This document shows positions 38,501 to 49,650 of a stretch of DNA of 64,000 bases, piece after piece. The stretch is from Nymphaea colorata. Taxonomy: Eukaryota > Streptophyta > Magnoliopsida > Nymphaeales > Nymphaeaceae. Every line of letters starts with the position of its first letter. Position 1 is the stretch's first letter. The stretch spans positions 17,167,149 through 17,231,148 of the forward strand of contig NC_045146.1 in the NCBI RefSeq assembly GCF_008831285.2, given 5' to 3'. Both the position numbers and the translations under genes were made by a program. Under the pieces are notes generated by a model that saw only the letters and a list, made by a program, of their open reading frames with translations, did not search any database and was not told where the DNA came from.

Positions 38501-39137
38501 TAATGACTTAGGTGCTTAATTGATGCGGACCCATAAAAGTAAAGGTTGGGTGGAGTAGCAAACCCCCAAAAGCCCTTGCAGAAATTTACTCGAGAATGGG
38601 AATTGAATACTTGACCAGGGAACTGCAATCTTGCAGGTCCCTCCTGTACAATGAATACATTCGTTGAAGTTATATCAAGTCAGCACGCATGACAGTATCT
38701 TGCTATTGTAGATCGAATCAGGACACATTGTAGATGGTTCAAAACTTCTAGAGTCTTCAAGTCCACAACTGAAATTCTCTGTATCTCTCTGTATTGCTTG
38801 AGAATAGAGGTTCCCTTCGCACTATGTTTTTATACAGCGATAGTCGTTATCCATCCCTCTTAATGCTTCTTCGTCCAAAGAATCACCATTTACACATGGC
38901 AAGCAGTTGAGGTGGAAGATTATCATTTCCCTATCATAGAGGAGCTAATATAAGCATGCTTGTAGTCTTTGCTGTGATTCTTATCATCTCTCATAGCCAT
39001 CTCGCTATGCTGATCTGGATCTGTATCTTCCTTCAATGTATGAGCTTGACTCTGAATTTTCTTGCAGGTTTCGGAGGCTGTTTGTGGTGTTCTCACGGTA
39101 CACTTACATGAATACTTTAAGAAAGATCAGATCGTAG
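29596..39137 (+). CDS. PIGL: N-acetylglucosaminyl-phosphatidylinositol de-N-acetylase (PIG-L)
   Basis: This enzyme removes the acetyl group from GlcNAc-PI, the second step of GPI-anchor synthesis, at the cytosolic face of the ER. Exons: 29596-29701, 29952-30018, 32981-33051, 33685-33749, 33859-33903, 33999-34079, 34539-34606, 35523-35571, 37820-37980 and 39068-39137. All are GT-AG and in frame, giving 260 aa (human PIGL is 252). An N-terminal anchor (WILLFFTWVASLLVILFL) precedes the LmbE-type metal site AHPDDESM, with His52 to Glu56. ISTGDAEGKGTLRKNELYQA follows, then DHPDLQDGFGKSW and FDNYGISGHRNHQDVH, which holds His157 and His160. It ends MAQHSSQWVWFRRLF...YTYMNTL, as in other PIG-L proteins. 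The segment around exon 8 (about 167-180) is less conserved. The gene converges on ARP7, 773 bp apart. Confidence 0.95.
38079..38411 (+). other. Unrecognised 110-codon ORF inside PIG-L intron 9
   Basis: Inside the last PIG-L intron the plus strand is open for 110 codons. The second half (about 38178-38411) has ordinary protein-like composition, for example LKPLDASTWQSEKTIIHSL and LLRTLSKALKIS. An acceptor-like TTCTCGAATAG sits at 38168-38178. I do not recognise the product. It could be a captured gene fragment, an alternative exon or chance. Confidence 0.2.
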
Positions 39138-39910
39138 CATCTTGTCAATTCCAGCTTTTTGATAAAATACAAGATTTTGGGATCGAACTGCAAGACAAGA
39201 TTCTGTATGCTAACAGAGAGTGCTGTACCATTTCTTGTTGGTCCCATGAAGCTTTCGTTTTGCAGTCATTGCCTTCATTGGAGAACCCCATGTAACGTTT
39301 CAGTGTTTACCGAGTTCAAATAATTGCGAAAGTGGTTTATTGTTATCTAGAAAGCTAGCAACTTTAGCAGTATGAAGTCCTGGAAAGAGGAACCTTACGC
39401 ATAGTAGACATTCTACTTGTAGTCTCATTCTTAATGGAATATGTATCTCTCCCCATTTCAACTACAAATGGTCATTACGAATGAAGCTATTCCAGTTCTT
39501 AAGCTTTACAGCACATCATGAGGCTCTAAAATTACTACAAAAGCACTCAGAAGAAGTGAAAATGTTGGGAATGTCATTGTACCCATAATAGAGATTGTTC
39601 ATACAAGCTAAACAAATTAATGTGCAAACCCCCATCCGAATAAATAATGCAGAAACATTTGGTAGGGAGAGCCGGTGCAGGGGGATGGAAAAGCAAAAGG
39701 GGCTTCTCAGCTCTTGGAAGATACTTCAGGGTATGAAGGGCTTTATACAACACAATCTAGTCTTAAGACAGACTGAATTAGATCAGCTGTTCCAAAGCAT
39801 ATGATAATGCTGCATCTTCCAAAACCAACTCAAATAACCTCAAAACGCTGAACGCCCTTCAGGCGTCCCATGGTTTTCCTCTTCAGTTAAGATACAAACA
39901 GAGTAAAGGT
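39138..39910. other. Convergent 3' region of PIG-L and ARP7
   Basis: The two genes end facing each other here, so this stretch should hold both 3' untranslated regions and polyadenylation sites. Possible overlap of the two transcripts cannot be judged by eye. No other gene seen. Confidence 0.55.
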
Positions 39911-42900
39911 CTAAAAGCACTTTCTGTGGACGATTGATGGTCCTGACTCATCGTACTCTCCTTTGGTAACATGTTGGTTCTGGGGGAAGACCACCTTGGC
40001 CAGGATGGCACCGCCCATCCATGCCGAATTCTTTGTTAGGTTTTCCGGCATGTACTCAGGAGGCTGCAATCACCAAGCACATTAATCCATAGTTTTGGGG
40101 AATAATGAACCGATAAAAGGTCAAGAATTATAAAATTTCCTACCTTTACAAGTAATGGCCGAACTGCTGATGAACATAGATGTGCTTCTTTCTGAAAGCG
40201 CTCCTCGAAACCTGCAGAACAAGACATGTAGACATGAAACCAATAACCTACTTTATGAGGTTGCTAATGCACGTTAAAAGCCTCCTCTTTCATGATCTTC
40301 ATTTTATCAGCGTTGATGACATGCACTTATTAGTTGTTAGTAGTCAATGTTCAAAGCTTCTGCAATATGGATGAGCTGCAAACATGCTCACAAAGAGGCC
40401 AGGGGTCTTAGAGGCAATATGATGTAACTAGTTAAGATGAACTCTATCACAATATGCAGTTAGTAAATAATAGTAGACCTATCTGCCAATATTCATGAAG
40501 GACGACGGGAGGAGAAGTTAAAACATCTGAATATGGACCAGGATTGAAACGTTTGTTTTCCTTTCCCCTTTTTCATTTTCCCAAAGAGCTCCATCTATAG
40601 TACGCATAGGGTGGTTTTAGTCTGAGTTTCCATGATTCATATTGATGGGATTCAACACTAAAACTCTTAATTTTATCTGAGCCTCTTCAGTTCAAAATTT
40701 CCATTTCAAAAAATATCCTCAGGCATTCCTCCATCAATTTTCCTCTTCCAGGCTTGGATGGTCGGTGACTTTACAGATGCCTTGATGATATCATGTATAT
40801 GTTTGCCTTGGTTCATAATCCAACTCCTGCCAATTCGAAGCCAGTTATTATAGGGCATGCATGTGAAGAAGAACCCTGCTAGAATTTCATATTGTGTGAC
40901 AACCCTCCATTCACTGCAGACAGTCCTTCCTCCAGCACTGTTTTGCTTCAGAAGCTCATTTTAAGATGAGATCTATGGAGGCATGCATGACTTACTAACA
41001 AATGTTGTAAGAAGTTTTAAACAAAGTATGGCACCAGACTGACAACGTGTGATTAACTGTTTTTTATAATTTAGTAGACTATAGAAAAATAACCATGGGA
41101 AGGTCAAACTTAGGGAAAAAGATGGACACACCAGCCATGGATGCAGTACCGCCACAAAGCACAGTATTTTCCAACAACTGCCTATGGTTCTCATATGTAA
41201 CACTTGAGATGCAGCGCACAAGCTGCTCAACAATACCATGCTCCTCCAAGCCCAAAATGGAAGGCTGAAACAAGGCCTCACCGACAGTGTACCTCTCTTT
41301 CCCGATAGTTATTTCCTGGAACATAAAATTTCAAATGGATAACTCGATGATTATTATTATTGCAGACACCAAGAACACAGTCATGCATGCGTTTTTTCTA
41401 GTAAGCCTTCCGTACACCCGAAAGCACATCTTCATAATGTTCAACTGTTATCTAAATGTTGCATGCTTGATGAGGTGATGACAAACCATAAAACAAAATA
41501 AGATCCTCAAAGGGAAAAAGAAAAGGAACAGAATTCTGAAAAATATTTTTCATAGTCCAGTCAATGTCAAAAATTAAGTTATGCACTTCTTTGAAGCTTA
41601 TAGATGTCAAATGCATGCACACACTAAGGCCCATAAATGTGGATGCATGTTTATCCACACATAAGCACACATATATATTTTGTGTGTGTGTGTGTGTGTG
41701 TGTGTCTGTCTGTGGATGGATGTTTGTTGTGTGCTGCCATGTCATTCGAGTGTGGGAGTTGGTGCCATGTGACATATAAGTCTGTATGTCTACATATAAT
41801 ATATACAATATAATAGTTCCCACACAGTTTATATCCCAAAAAGATACAGACATATAAAAAACATACCTCAGCATGTTTTTGACTTAGTCTAACACAAACA
41901 TGTTCCATGCTGCTTACCAGTTATAGACGATGCTTTAGTTTGAATATTTTAGAAAAGAACATCATTTCAATCACCAAGTTTTTTGGCATCATATAACCAC
42001 CTGATCCTTAATTTGCTTAATGGCACATCCAAGCATCAAATTTGACTGTTCTCCCAATTTCCACATGTACCTGCTATCTTACAAGAAGAAGTGCAAGTGC
42101 AAATCCTCCAAGAATGATTAAACTGTAAGGATGGGAGTCCAATTCTACCCTAGGCACATCCCAGATTCACTGACAAGGATAGAACGAGTATTGATAAACA
42201 ATGTTAGATGTAGGTCAGCCGTTCTATTAATGGAAAACAGCTGTTACCTACAAGTACAACTAGACTCAGCCCCACAAAGCCTGCTTCATCTCAATGCAAT
42301 TTTTTTGCAGATTAGAATACATTTAGCAATGAATACTTGCATAACGCTTTCACAATCTTCACATGATTCTTTTAACAGTTAAGGCTCCAGACTGGAAACT
42401 ATCTATAAGTTTGAATTCCTAAGCTTTTAAATGCCTTTGTTAATTTGATACTAGCAATACCTTCCTGCTGAACCCATGATTATCCCCATCTCTACTGGAT
42501 CCATTTTAAACAAAGCTTCTCCCTTCTTTTAGGCCCCAATTGATTCAAAAATTTGCTTGTCCAGAAAATAGTAATTTTCCCTGGCTGGGCAAAACAAACA
42601 TCAAAAGGGCCATTTTCAGTGAGACTCACTATTGGTCACATATATGAAAAGGCTAAGTTGGTGGTTCACAGTCACAATTTCCAACTTCCATAATCCAGAA
42701 AGGAACCATCAATTGCATCAATTTTATACCTTCTGGATAAGAGCGTAGCATGAAATTTGACCATTGTCCCAATTTTGACATGTACCTGCTATCTTACGAG
42801 AAGAAGTGCATGTGCGAATCCTCCGAGACTGATTAAACTGTAAGGACGGGAAGTCCAAGTCTACCCTAGGCACATCTCAGATTCACCGACAAGGGTAGAA

Positions 42901-45900
42901 TGAGTATCGATAAACAATATTAGATGTAGATCAGCCGTTCTATTAATGGAAAACAGCTGTTACCTACAATTAGGCTCAGCCCAAAAAAGGTGCTTCATCT
43001 CAATGCAAATTTTTACAGATTAAACCTAAAATTGGATGTTCTTGCTAAGAACACAACTCTTTCCAAGAGCCAAGAGACTTCATTTTCACATGGTGATCCC
43101 TAATGCTACTGCCATTTCACCCAGCAATGCAGGCCCACCTCTGGATAAGAGCTTTTTCATGCTAGTTAACCTTGAAATTTTACTAAGCATTGGCAATTTT
43201 ACAGATTAATCATTAAACCTAAAATTGGAAGTTCTTGCTAGGAATATAACTCTTTCCAAGAGGCAAGAGACTTCATTTTCACATGGTGTTCCTTAATGCT
43301 GCTGCCATATCACCCAGCAGATAGGTCCACCTCAGGACAGAGCACAGAACTCTGGGAGAACCCTACAGCGGCTAGTCTATACCTCATCAGAAATTCAGAA
43401 GACACCAACACTTTGGAAACTAAATCCAAAATCCCAAGGACAGGAAAAGAAACATATCAAAAACAGCGAGAATTGTCTACACTCGGTGGCATGCTGCACC
43501 AACAAGACAGATTATGGATGGCATCAACAAAGGAACACGTTAACAATATACCACTAAGAAACTGCTCAGCCATGAAATTCTGTAAAGAAATAAAAACAAG
43601 GAGTCCTTTCATTCCAGGAAAGATCTATGTCACATGTCCTCAGTTCAAGAGAGAAAGAGAGAGAAACCTGCCCATCTGGAAGAGTGTGCTTCTCCACCTG
43701 ACATGCCTTCCTTTTCTCATTGTAGGAACGCTGATCCTCTGCACAGCATGCATATTGTTCTTTCAATTTTTCAACGTCTGCAATGTTGAGATTTATTGAT
43801 GGGTTGGACTGCTGGAGTTCCTGAGCAAGTAATCTTGTCAGATCAGAGCCCCCAATCTCAAACCTTCTTGAGGCAATGTGCTGAACAGCACCTTCACAAA
43901 CTGGTGCAATATCTGGTCAAATTACAGCAGCAATTGCTTATTGCAAAGAAACATCTCCGACAGGTTGCCCTAATCCCATGGCTTATAAAGGGATATATAG
44001 AAAGCATTTATTCAATTTCCAAAAGTCAAAAAGGATCAGACTCCTAAGTTGCAATTACATTTTTTAGTTTTCATTCTACTCAGCAGTGGCACTTCTGAAC
44101 AGGTGGTACCTGCTAAGATGTTTTAATTTTTCGTCTTTGCCAAATTCCCCTAAGGTAAAAAGATTGTTTTTCAGAATTGCAGTCAAAACAAGCTCAAACC
44201 AGCAAGAACAGGACAAGTCATGTCCTACTCTTACCTGCAAAAAAAAAACATGGAAGGAGCTTCTCTTTTAGTTGCCCATATCCTACGTGTGTACAGTTGT
44301 TGGAAAATATTTGTGGTGCAAAAGACACTACATGTGGAGCCAAAATTAAAATGTGATGCCCTAATGTCTGACAAATGCCTCTGTGTGTATCAAAAGTCAT
44401 AATATTCTCAAACAAAGAAACGAGTGTGTGTGCATGATCATGCATGACATAAGGACAGTATGCTGGAAAGTGGAAACGACATATCAAGTCCCTGTGATAC
44501 ACTTTACCATCTGCTATCCAGCAACCAATTGAACAGTAAGTGGCCGTCTAGCACCAGTCTGCAATGACTAATGAGATCAAATGATTTCAACTCAAATCGA
44601 TAACAAGGCAGCACAAGCCAAACTGATCAAGCCTGTTTAGCAACCTGGAGACTGAGCCATTTATTGGTGCCAAGCATATCCAGATGAAGGACGTAACTGC
44701 TAAGTTACTGGCTCCTATCAATAAAAAGTTATAATTCGGTAGAGTACCATTGGGTCTACCTCTGTTTCATTATCACGAGCTTTATGTAAAAGCTCATAGG
44801 AACCAAGGGTGATGAATTGCAGTAAATCTTACTGCTAGAAACTTCTATTCTTAATTATACTAGAAAACAGTCATTTTCACCAATGGAAAAAAATTGTATA
44901 ATGATAATGATAAAATTTCTTCTTCAAGTGTGGATCAACTTTGTGCCTAACTAATAGTTTATTATGAGATGCCACAGCCAAAATCTCAACCTACCATCTG
45001 CATTTACTGACTGCCTTAGGACAATATTGAACAATGCTACCGGTCAACACCATTCTTTAGCCAATCTACAACCTTAAAATTCCTAATTTCTTAAGCCACA
45101 GCAATTCACACCAGACACACTCTTAAACTGAAAGAAACCAAAACTTCCTTTCCAACCTCAACTTGATTACTTTAATAGATCTAGGTCAGAAGAAGAAGAG
45201 GAATTGGCTGATACTTTATACCACACATTCCAAGGATTTTTTTTTCTTTTATTTTTTGGAGGGGGGTTGGGTGGTGGAAGAATCTAAAAACAATCTCCAA
45301 GTTACTTGAAAGATAAGTAGCTATCAATGTAGTCAATAGCTTATGGTTCAAGATAGGATTTTAGCAGCATTTGTGATTGAAAGAGCAAAGTTTCATCTAT
45401 TCAGCTTAAATAAATAACATGGATGTTGTACATTTCAATCATCAGTCAATTTTATATCAATGGTAACATGCTCATGTCCAGTTAATTCCATACTCTATAA
45501 CATGCTTTCTGGAATTAAAGAAACCTCTTGTTGCAGATAGCATATCCATATATTTAAAACAAATTAACTTTTAATAAATGAAAAAGCAATCATAGAATGC
45601 CAACCTATCTTTCCATGCCCAACATCAACAGTGCAACCTGAGATGCGTCCTACAGCATAAAGTGACAACACAGCTTGTTCAGATGCATAAAAGCCTGAAA
45701 CGTTAAACGTTTCAAACATCATCTGTATCAACTTCTCCCGAACCACCTGTAGAAGGTTTTCAGAACCATCACAAAGTCATCAATTGTCAACTAACAGTCT
45801 AACACAAACAAAAGCAACATTAGATGAATAGCTGAGAAATACAAGAAAGGTCCTACAAGTGAGTGAGAATCTTCTGGATTACTAGAGTCACATTTAAGCA

Positions 45901-48092
45901 TACAAAAGCCCATTACACAGTAGAAAGAATGTTCATGAATTTAAAAATGCAAAAGCAATAAATGAAATAACTGATTGGCAGTTTTATGTAAAGACCAATT
46001 CACAATAAAAGACAACAAAAACATAATGCAAGAGAAATTCTCATAGCAGGTTGGAGGTGATAATGCCAAGCATTTTCTTGAAACAATTACACAACATAAA
46101 TAGCAAGTGAACAAATATTTATTCTGATTCTTTCGGCCCATTCTCAACTTTTGCAATAATCGTTTTGGAGGTCTTCAACATTCTGTTTCTCTTAACAAAT
46201 TAGATTATGGGATGATCATCATAGTTTGCTTTTTTCATAAGTAATTTCAGCATGCTGGAAAAGTTTTAGTCATTGAAAACATTGCATGCATCAAGAAATA
46301 TCACCCAATTGGACATTGATAAGAAGGCTAATCTTCATCAACCTATTGGTTATTCAACTGTCTTTATAGGATTGCATCAGTACCAATTACCACTAACATG
46401 TAGCCATCCCAGCTTCGTACCTTAGTGAATTATATTATGCTTCTGTCTAATTTTCAGCAGTTAACTTACAACATCCAGTGTGACTACAAAAGACTGAAAG
46501 CATAAACTAAGAAAAGAGGATGAATAAAGAAATCTGCTACCTTTGGTGTTGCAAGTGGATCTGTAAATAAGATCTGCCCCTCATTGCCAACTTCCCATTC
46601 AAGACCTGTGTAAAGCACATAGCGTAGCAAATCTTCCATGGCATCCCAATCTTTGATGAACCCCCTAACAACTGGATCGACAGTGATTTCATCAGAAACC
46701 GACTTATCAGCTGGTTCCGCATCTTCAGGAATACATCTCATCTTAGTAGGAATTATCTGCATAGGGTTCAATTCAATCTCAATGTTACGGCTACAAACAT
46801 ATTAATTTCCAAAGAAATGAAATAATTCTTTCATCTGAAAAATATATATCAGTTTCTAAGGGAAATAATTATTTCATTGGAGGGAGATAGAAAAATAAAC
46901 AAATTATAATAATTCTAATTTTCTTGGGCACTAAGGAGCTTGAAGCTGATTGTCGGGGACCAGGCTATCTTAGGCTTGCGATCCATATAAGGAAACTTTG
47001 GTCGATCATGAACAGTTTACAACATAAGGAAAATGAATATGCCGGAGATAGTGGAGAATCCTACTTTTAATGTTAAAGAAGCTAGCCAATTGCACAATTA
47101 TGCTTCCAATCAAAAGCTCAATTTCTTTTGACAACTTTGCTGAAGCATGCAATCATATAATTGCAAGAAATTTGGCAACAAGTGTAGTGACACAAAAACT
47201 GGTTGACAACAATATATTAGTGTATTACACATTGGGGCAAAACATATGAAAACCGACTACAGCAGTATTTAAACATCACATTTCCCTTGGCTCCCATTCT
47301 TTTAATTCTTTATCAGCATGAAGCAGCAGATCAGTGCCAATAACTTGAAAAATAGATCAACAGAATGAAAGGAACCATCTAAGCGAGTGCAATATGGTAA
47401 AAAACCCCTATATGGTCAACTCTCCTAAAATCTTCATTTTCCGGGGAGAAGCACGACCTGTCTCTCCCCGTAGTAAGCCCTCATAGACGAGCGACAGCTC
47501 TTTATAAGTACCATAAAGTCTTCTCCTTCTACCCCTACTGCCGCATATTAAGCCCCATTTAACGCCCAAAATTCCCAGACCACCACAACCGCAAAGGCTT
47601 CATAAACCCTTATCTTTATTGAATATCCAATTGAGTGAGACCGTTCTATATATCCTATCCTTCACTCTTGGCAAAAAACCGCAGTGTCTCGTTCTACTTC
47701 TACTGCCGCATTTTAGGCCCCATGTAACACCCGAAGTTTCCTGACTAGCCAGAACCCCAAAGACTTCACGAACCATCGTTATGTTGAATAGCCGCTTGAA
47801 CCAGACACAGCCGGGATGCCCTGTTCCTCCGTCTCTAGGTTAACAATAGGAAGAAAACATGATAATAACAACAGCAGCCCAACACAATCATCGGATTCTT
47901 GGATGAAGAAAGTCACATCTATAAGCAAACAGACACGCGGAATTCGGGAATTAATCGAACCGTATTCATCAAATAAGAACTCTCTCTCCCTCTCTCCCTC
48001 GGTTCAGTTCTTACTATTGTTGGTTCCTGGTCTGGAACGGCATATCCCGCTTTGAGGAACTTCGATCCCGCGTCCACCACCACCGCCTCCAT
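39911..48092 (-). CDS. ARP7: Actin-related protein 7
   Basis: ARP7 is a plant-specific nuclear actin-related protein found in SWI/SNF-type chromatin-remodelling complexes and needed for embryo and plant development in Arabidopsis. Exons on the minus strand: 48015-48092, 46541-46756, 45605-45746, 43668-43912, 41132-41315, 40144-40211 and 39911-40063, all GT-AG and in frame. The product is 361 aa (Arabidopsis 363). Landmarks: [18 protein letters not shown] (the first actin phosphate-loop region), [40 protein letters not shown], then [12 protein letters not shown] (the second phosphate loop), [44 protein letters not shown], and the C-terminus VHRKCF shared with actins. The start chosen is the first ATG; the three codons before it are GTG. 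Introns 1 and 4 carry internal duplications. Confidence 0.96.
41680..41705. repeat. (TG)n microsatellite in ARP7 intron 5'-side region
   Basis: About 13 TG units, followed by TCTGTCTGTG. It lies in the ARP7 intron between the exons ending at 43668 and starting at 41315. Confidence 0.92.
42041..43023. repeat. Paired duplicate of about 270 bp in ARP7 intron 4
   Basis: Sequence at 42041-42315 recurs in direct orientation at 42756-43023, an offset of about 715 bp. Shared blocks include CACATGTACCTGCTATCTTA, TCTACCCTAGGCACATC and CCGTTCTATTAATGGAAAAC. Identity looks high, with scattered substitutions and small gaps. It is non-coding. Confidence 0.88.
43021..43336. repeat. Second paired duplicate of about 120 bp in ARP7 intron 4
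   Basis: 43021-43143 and 43213-43336 share TAAACCTAAAATTGGA, CAAGAGACTTCATTTTCACA and the ending CACCCAGCA. The first copy starts where the larger duplicate at 42756 ends, so the two duplications look linked. Confidence 0.87.
47510..47815. repeat. Degenerate tandem duplication in ARP7 intron 1, period about 165 bp
   Basis: CTACTGCCGCATATTAAGCC at 47535 matches CTACTGCCGCATTTTAGGCC at 47700. The similarity extends through CCCATTTAACGCCC / CCCATGTAACACCC to the GAATATCC / GAATAGCC ends. The copies are clearly diverged. Confidence 0.7.
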
Positions 48093-49650
48093 CACCACCA
48101 CCGCTTCGTCCCCCTCCCTCCGCCGCCTCTTCTGGTCTTTAGCTGCTTCGGATCATCTTCCCGCCAACGAAAAACACCCCGCGTCACTGACCTCCTTTCA
48201 ACCGCAGCAAGAAGCAGTGAGAACGAAAAGGGGAAAAGGAAAAATCCCACTCGTGGCAGCCTTCCGCTCCCTCCTCCTCTGTCTTAACCGCCGCTCGACT
48301 CGTCTGCTTGTCTAAGATGGACTCTCTCTTTGATAAAGCGAGTCAAAAGCTCGGCTCGATTATCTCATCTTTCACCGGCTCAGATCTTGGGTTGCTTACT
48401 AAAACTTACAGAATTATTCTCAATAATATTACGAACTGTACTGTTATTTTAACTCCACCTATTTGGGTGGAGGAATGTTCGAAGGAAATAACGTTAAATG
48501 ATAAAGAGTTGCCCGTTTGTCGATGGTCATTTTGAAGGTGTATGTAAGCACTCCCGTATAGATAGAGACATTATGGGCCAAGAACTTGTTTTAAAAAAAA
48601 ATCACTAAGCCACATTATATATCACAAAATTTGTACAAATATTTGGAAAATAATCAATTCTCGGATCGAATTATCTCGCAGGACAACAATTTATGTTTGG
48701 TTACTATGAGATAGAGCAATCCCAATCGTTTACATCGAGTAGGATCATAAAAAATTTGATGCCGTTTCCTTCGTTAGGTTCTGACTTCACCTTGGACGGA
48801 GGGAGGGCTAGGCCGTGGTTAGTTTTGAATTAGTTGGAAAAAAAAATTATATTAAAAAAATAAAAAAAATTAGTTGTTCAATTTATTTTTTTTATTTAAG
48901 TTTAGTTTTAACCCTACCAAAATTTAAGGTTGGATTATTTGGCCCGTCTCCAAACGAAATCAACTTCAAGCAGGACTTTGATATACCCCAGCGTCGGCAA
49001 AAAATTGAGAGGGTCGTTCACGGGATTATGACTAAAAGGTGAGGCGTAAGAAAAATATTCACGAGAGGTAACATGGTATGTGATTCTCGGGTACGAGATA
49101 AAACTGATCCGATTTACTTAAACCCGTAGCTTGGGTGCCGGCTATCGCCGTGGGTGGCGACTGGCGAGCTCTTCTGCAGTTTTCCCGCGTCTTCGGATTA
49201 GTCTGAATTGATGGTGTACTGTGTTTCTGTTTCCTCCACCTCTTCCGAGTCGTTGCTGTATTCGGATTCGTCGAAATCCAGGGCCTTCTCTGCTTTTTCT
49301 TCCTCTTCTGAGCCGTCGATGCCATCAGCTTCTTCAGGTTCTCCGGAATCAGCCGTTCCCATCTTGGGTCGCGTCTTCTGATTGCTCCACTCTTATTCTT
49401 TCTCTTCCTCGTTCCTCGTCTCTGAGCCGCCTTATGCTACTTCAATCAATCCTTCCCTGCGACCGCCGGCGATCGAAGCGGAGGCTGCTCATCGTCAACT
49501 GTGCATCTGTCGACCAAGAGAGGAAAGGATCGGCTACGCGAAGCAGCAGCATAAGGTGGAGGGCGGCTGCCTCTCTAGGTCGCTGTATGCAAGCCCTAAA
49601 GGAGACGGAGATAAATTAAACCCAGAAGAGGGAGTGATCTTGCATCGTTG
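48093..49650. other. Shared upstream region of divergent ARP7 and DSE1
   Basis: The two genes are transcribed away from this 1.56-kb region, so it must hold both promoters. The ends next to each gene are GC-rich and C/T-rich in the sense direction of the neighbouring gene, as leaders often are, while the middle (48540-49050) is AT-rich. No clear TATA box was found for either. Short ORFs such as 48308-48535 have no recognisable relatives. Confidence 0.5.
49198..49362 (-). other. 54-codon acidic ORF antisense to the DSE1 leader
   Basis: From the ATG at 49362-49360 the minus strand encodes a very acidic peptide beginning MGTADSGEPEEADGIDGSEE and ending TQYTINSD, then TAA. It is rich in Glu/Asp and has no membrane segment or known domain. 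The opposite strand is C/T-rich, which forces a Glu/Lys/Asp-rich reading, so composition alone could explain it. Antisense to it, a Ser-rich plus-strand ORF (49211-49381, 56 codons) could act as an upstream ORF of DSE1. Confidence 0.22.

Noticed and set aside
41452-41908. His/Thr-rich and Cys/Val-rich ORFs up to 140 codons
   Set aside because: These are translations of a (TG)n microsatellite within an ARP7 intron.
48093-48101. Extended ARP7 start three codons upstream
   Set aside because: The upstream codons are GTG. The ATG at 48092 gives the conserved [11 protein letters not shown] start.
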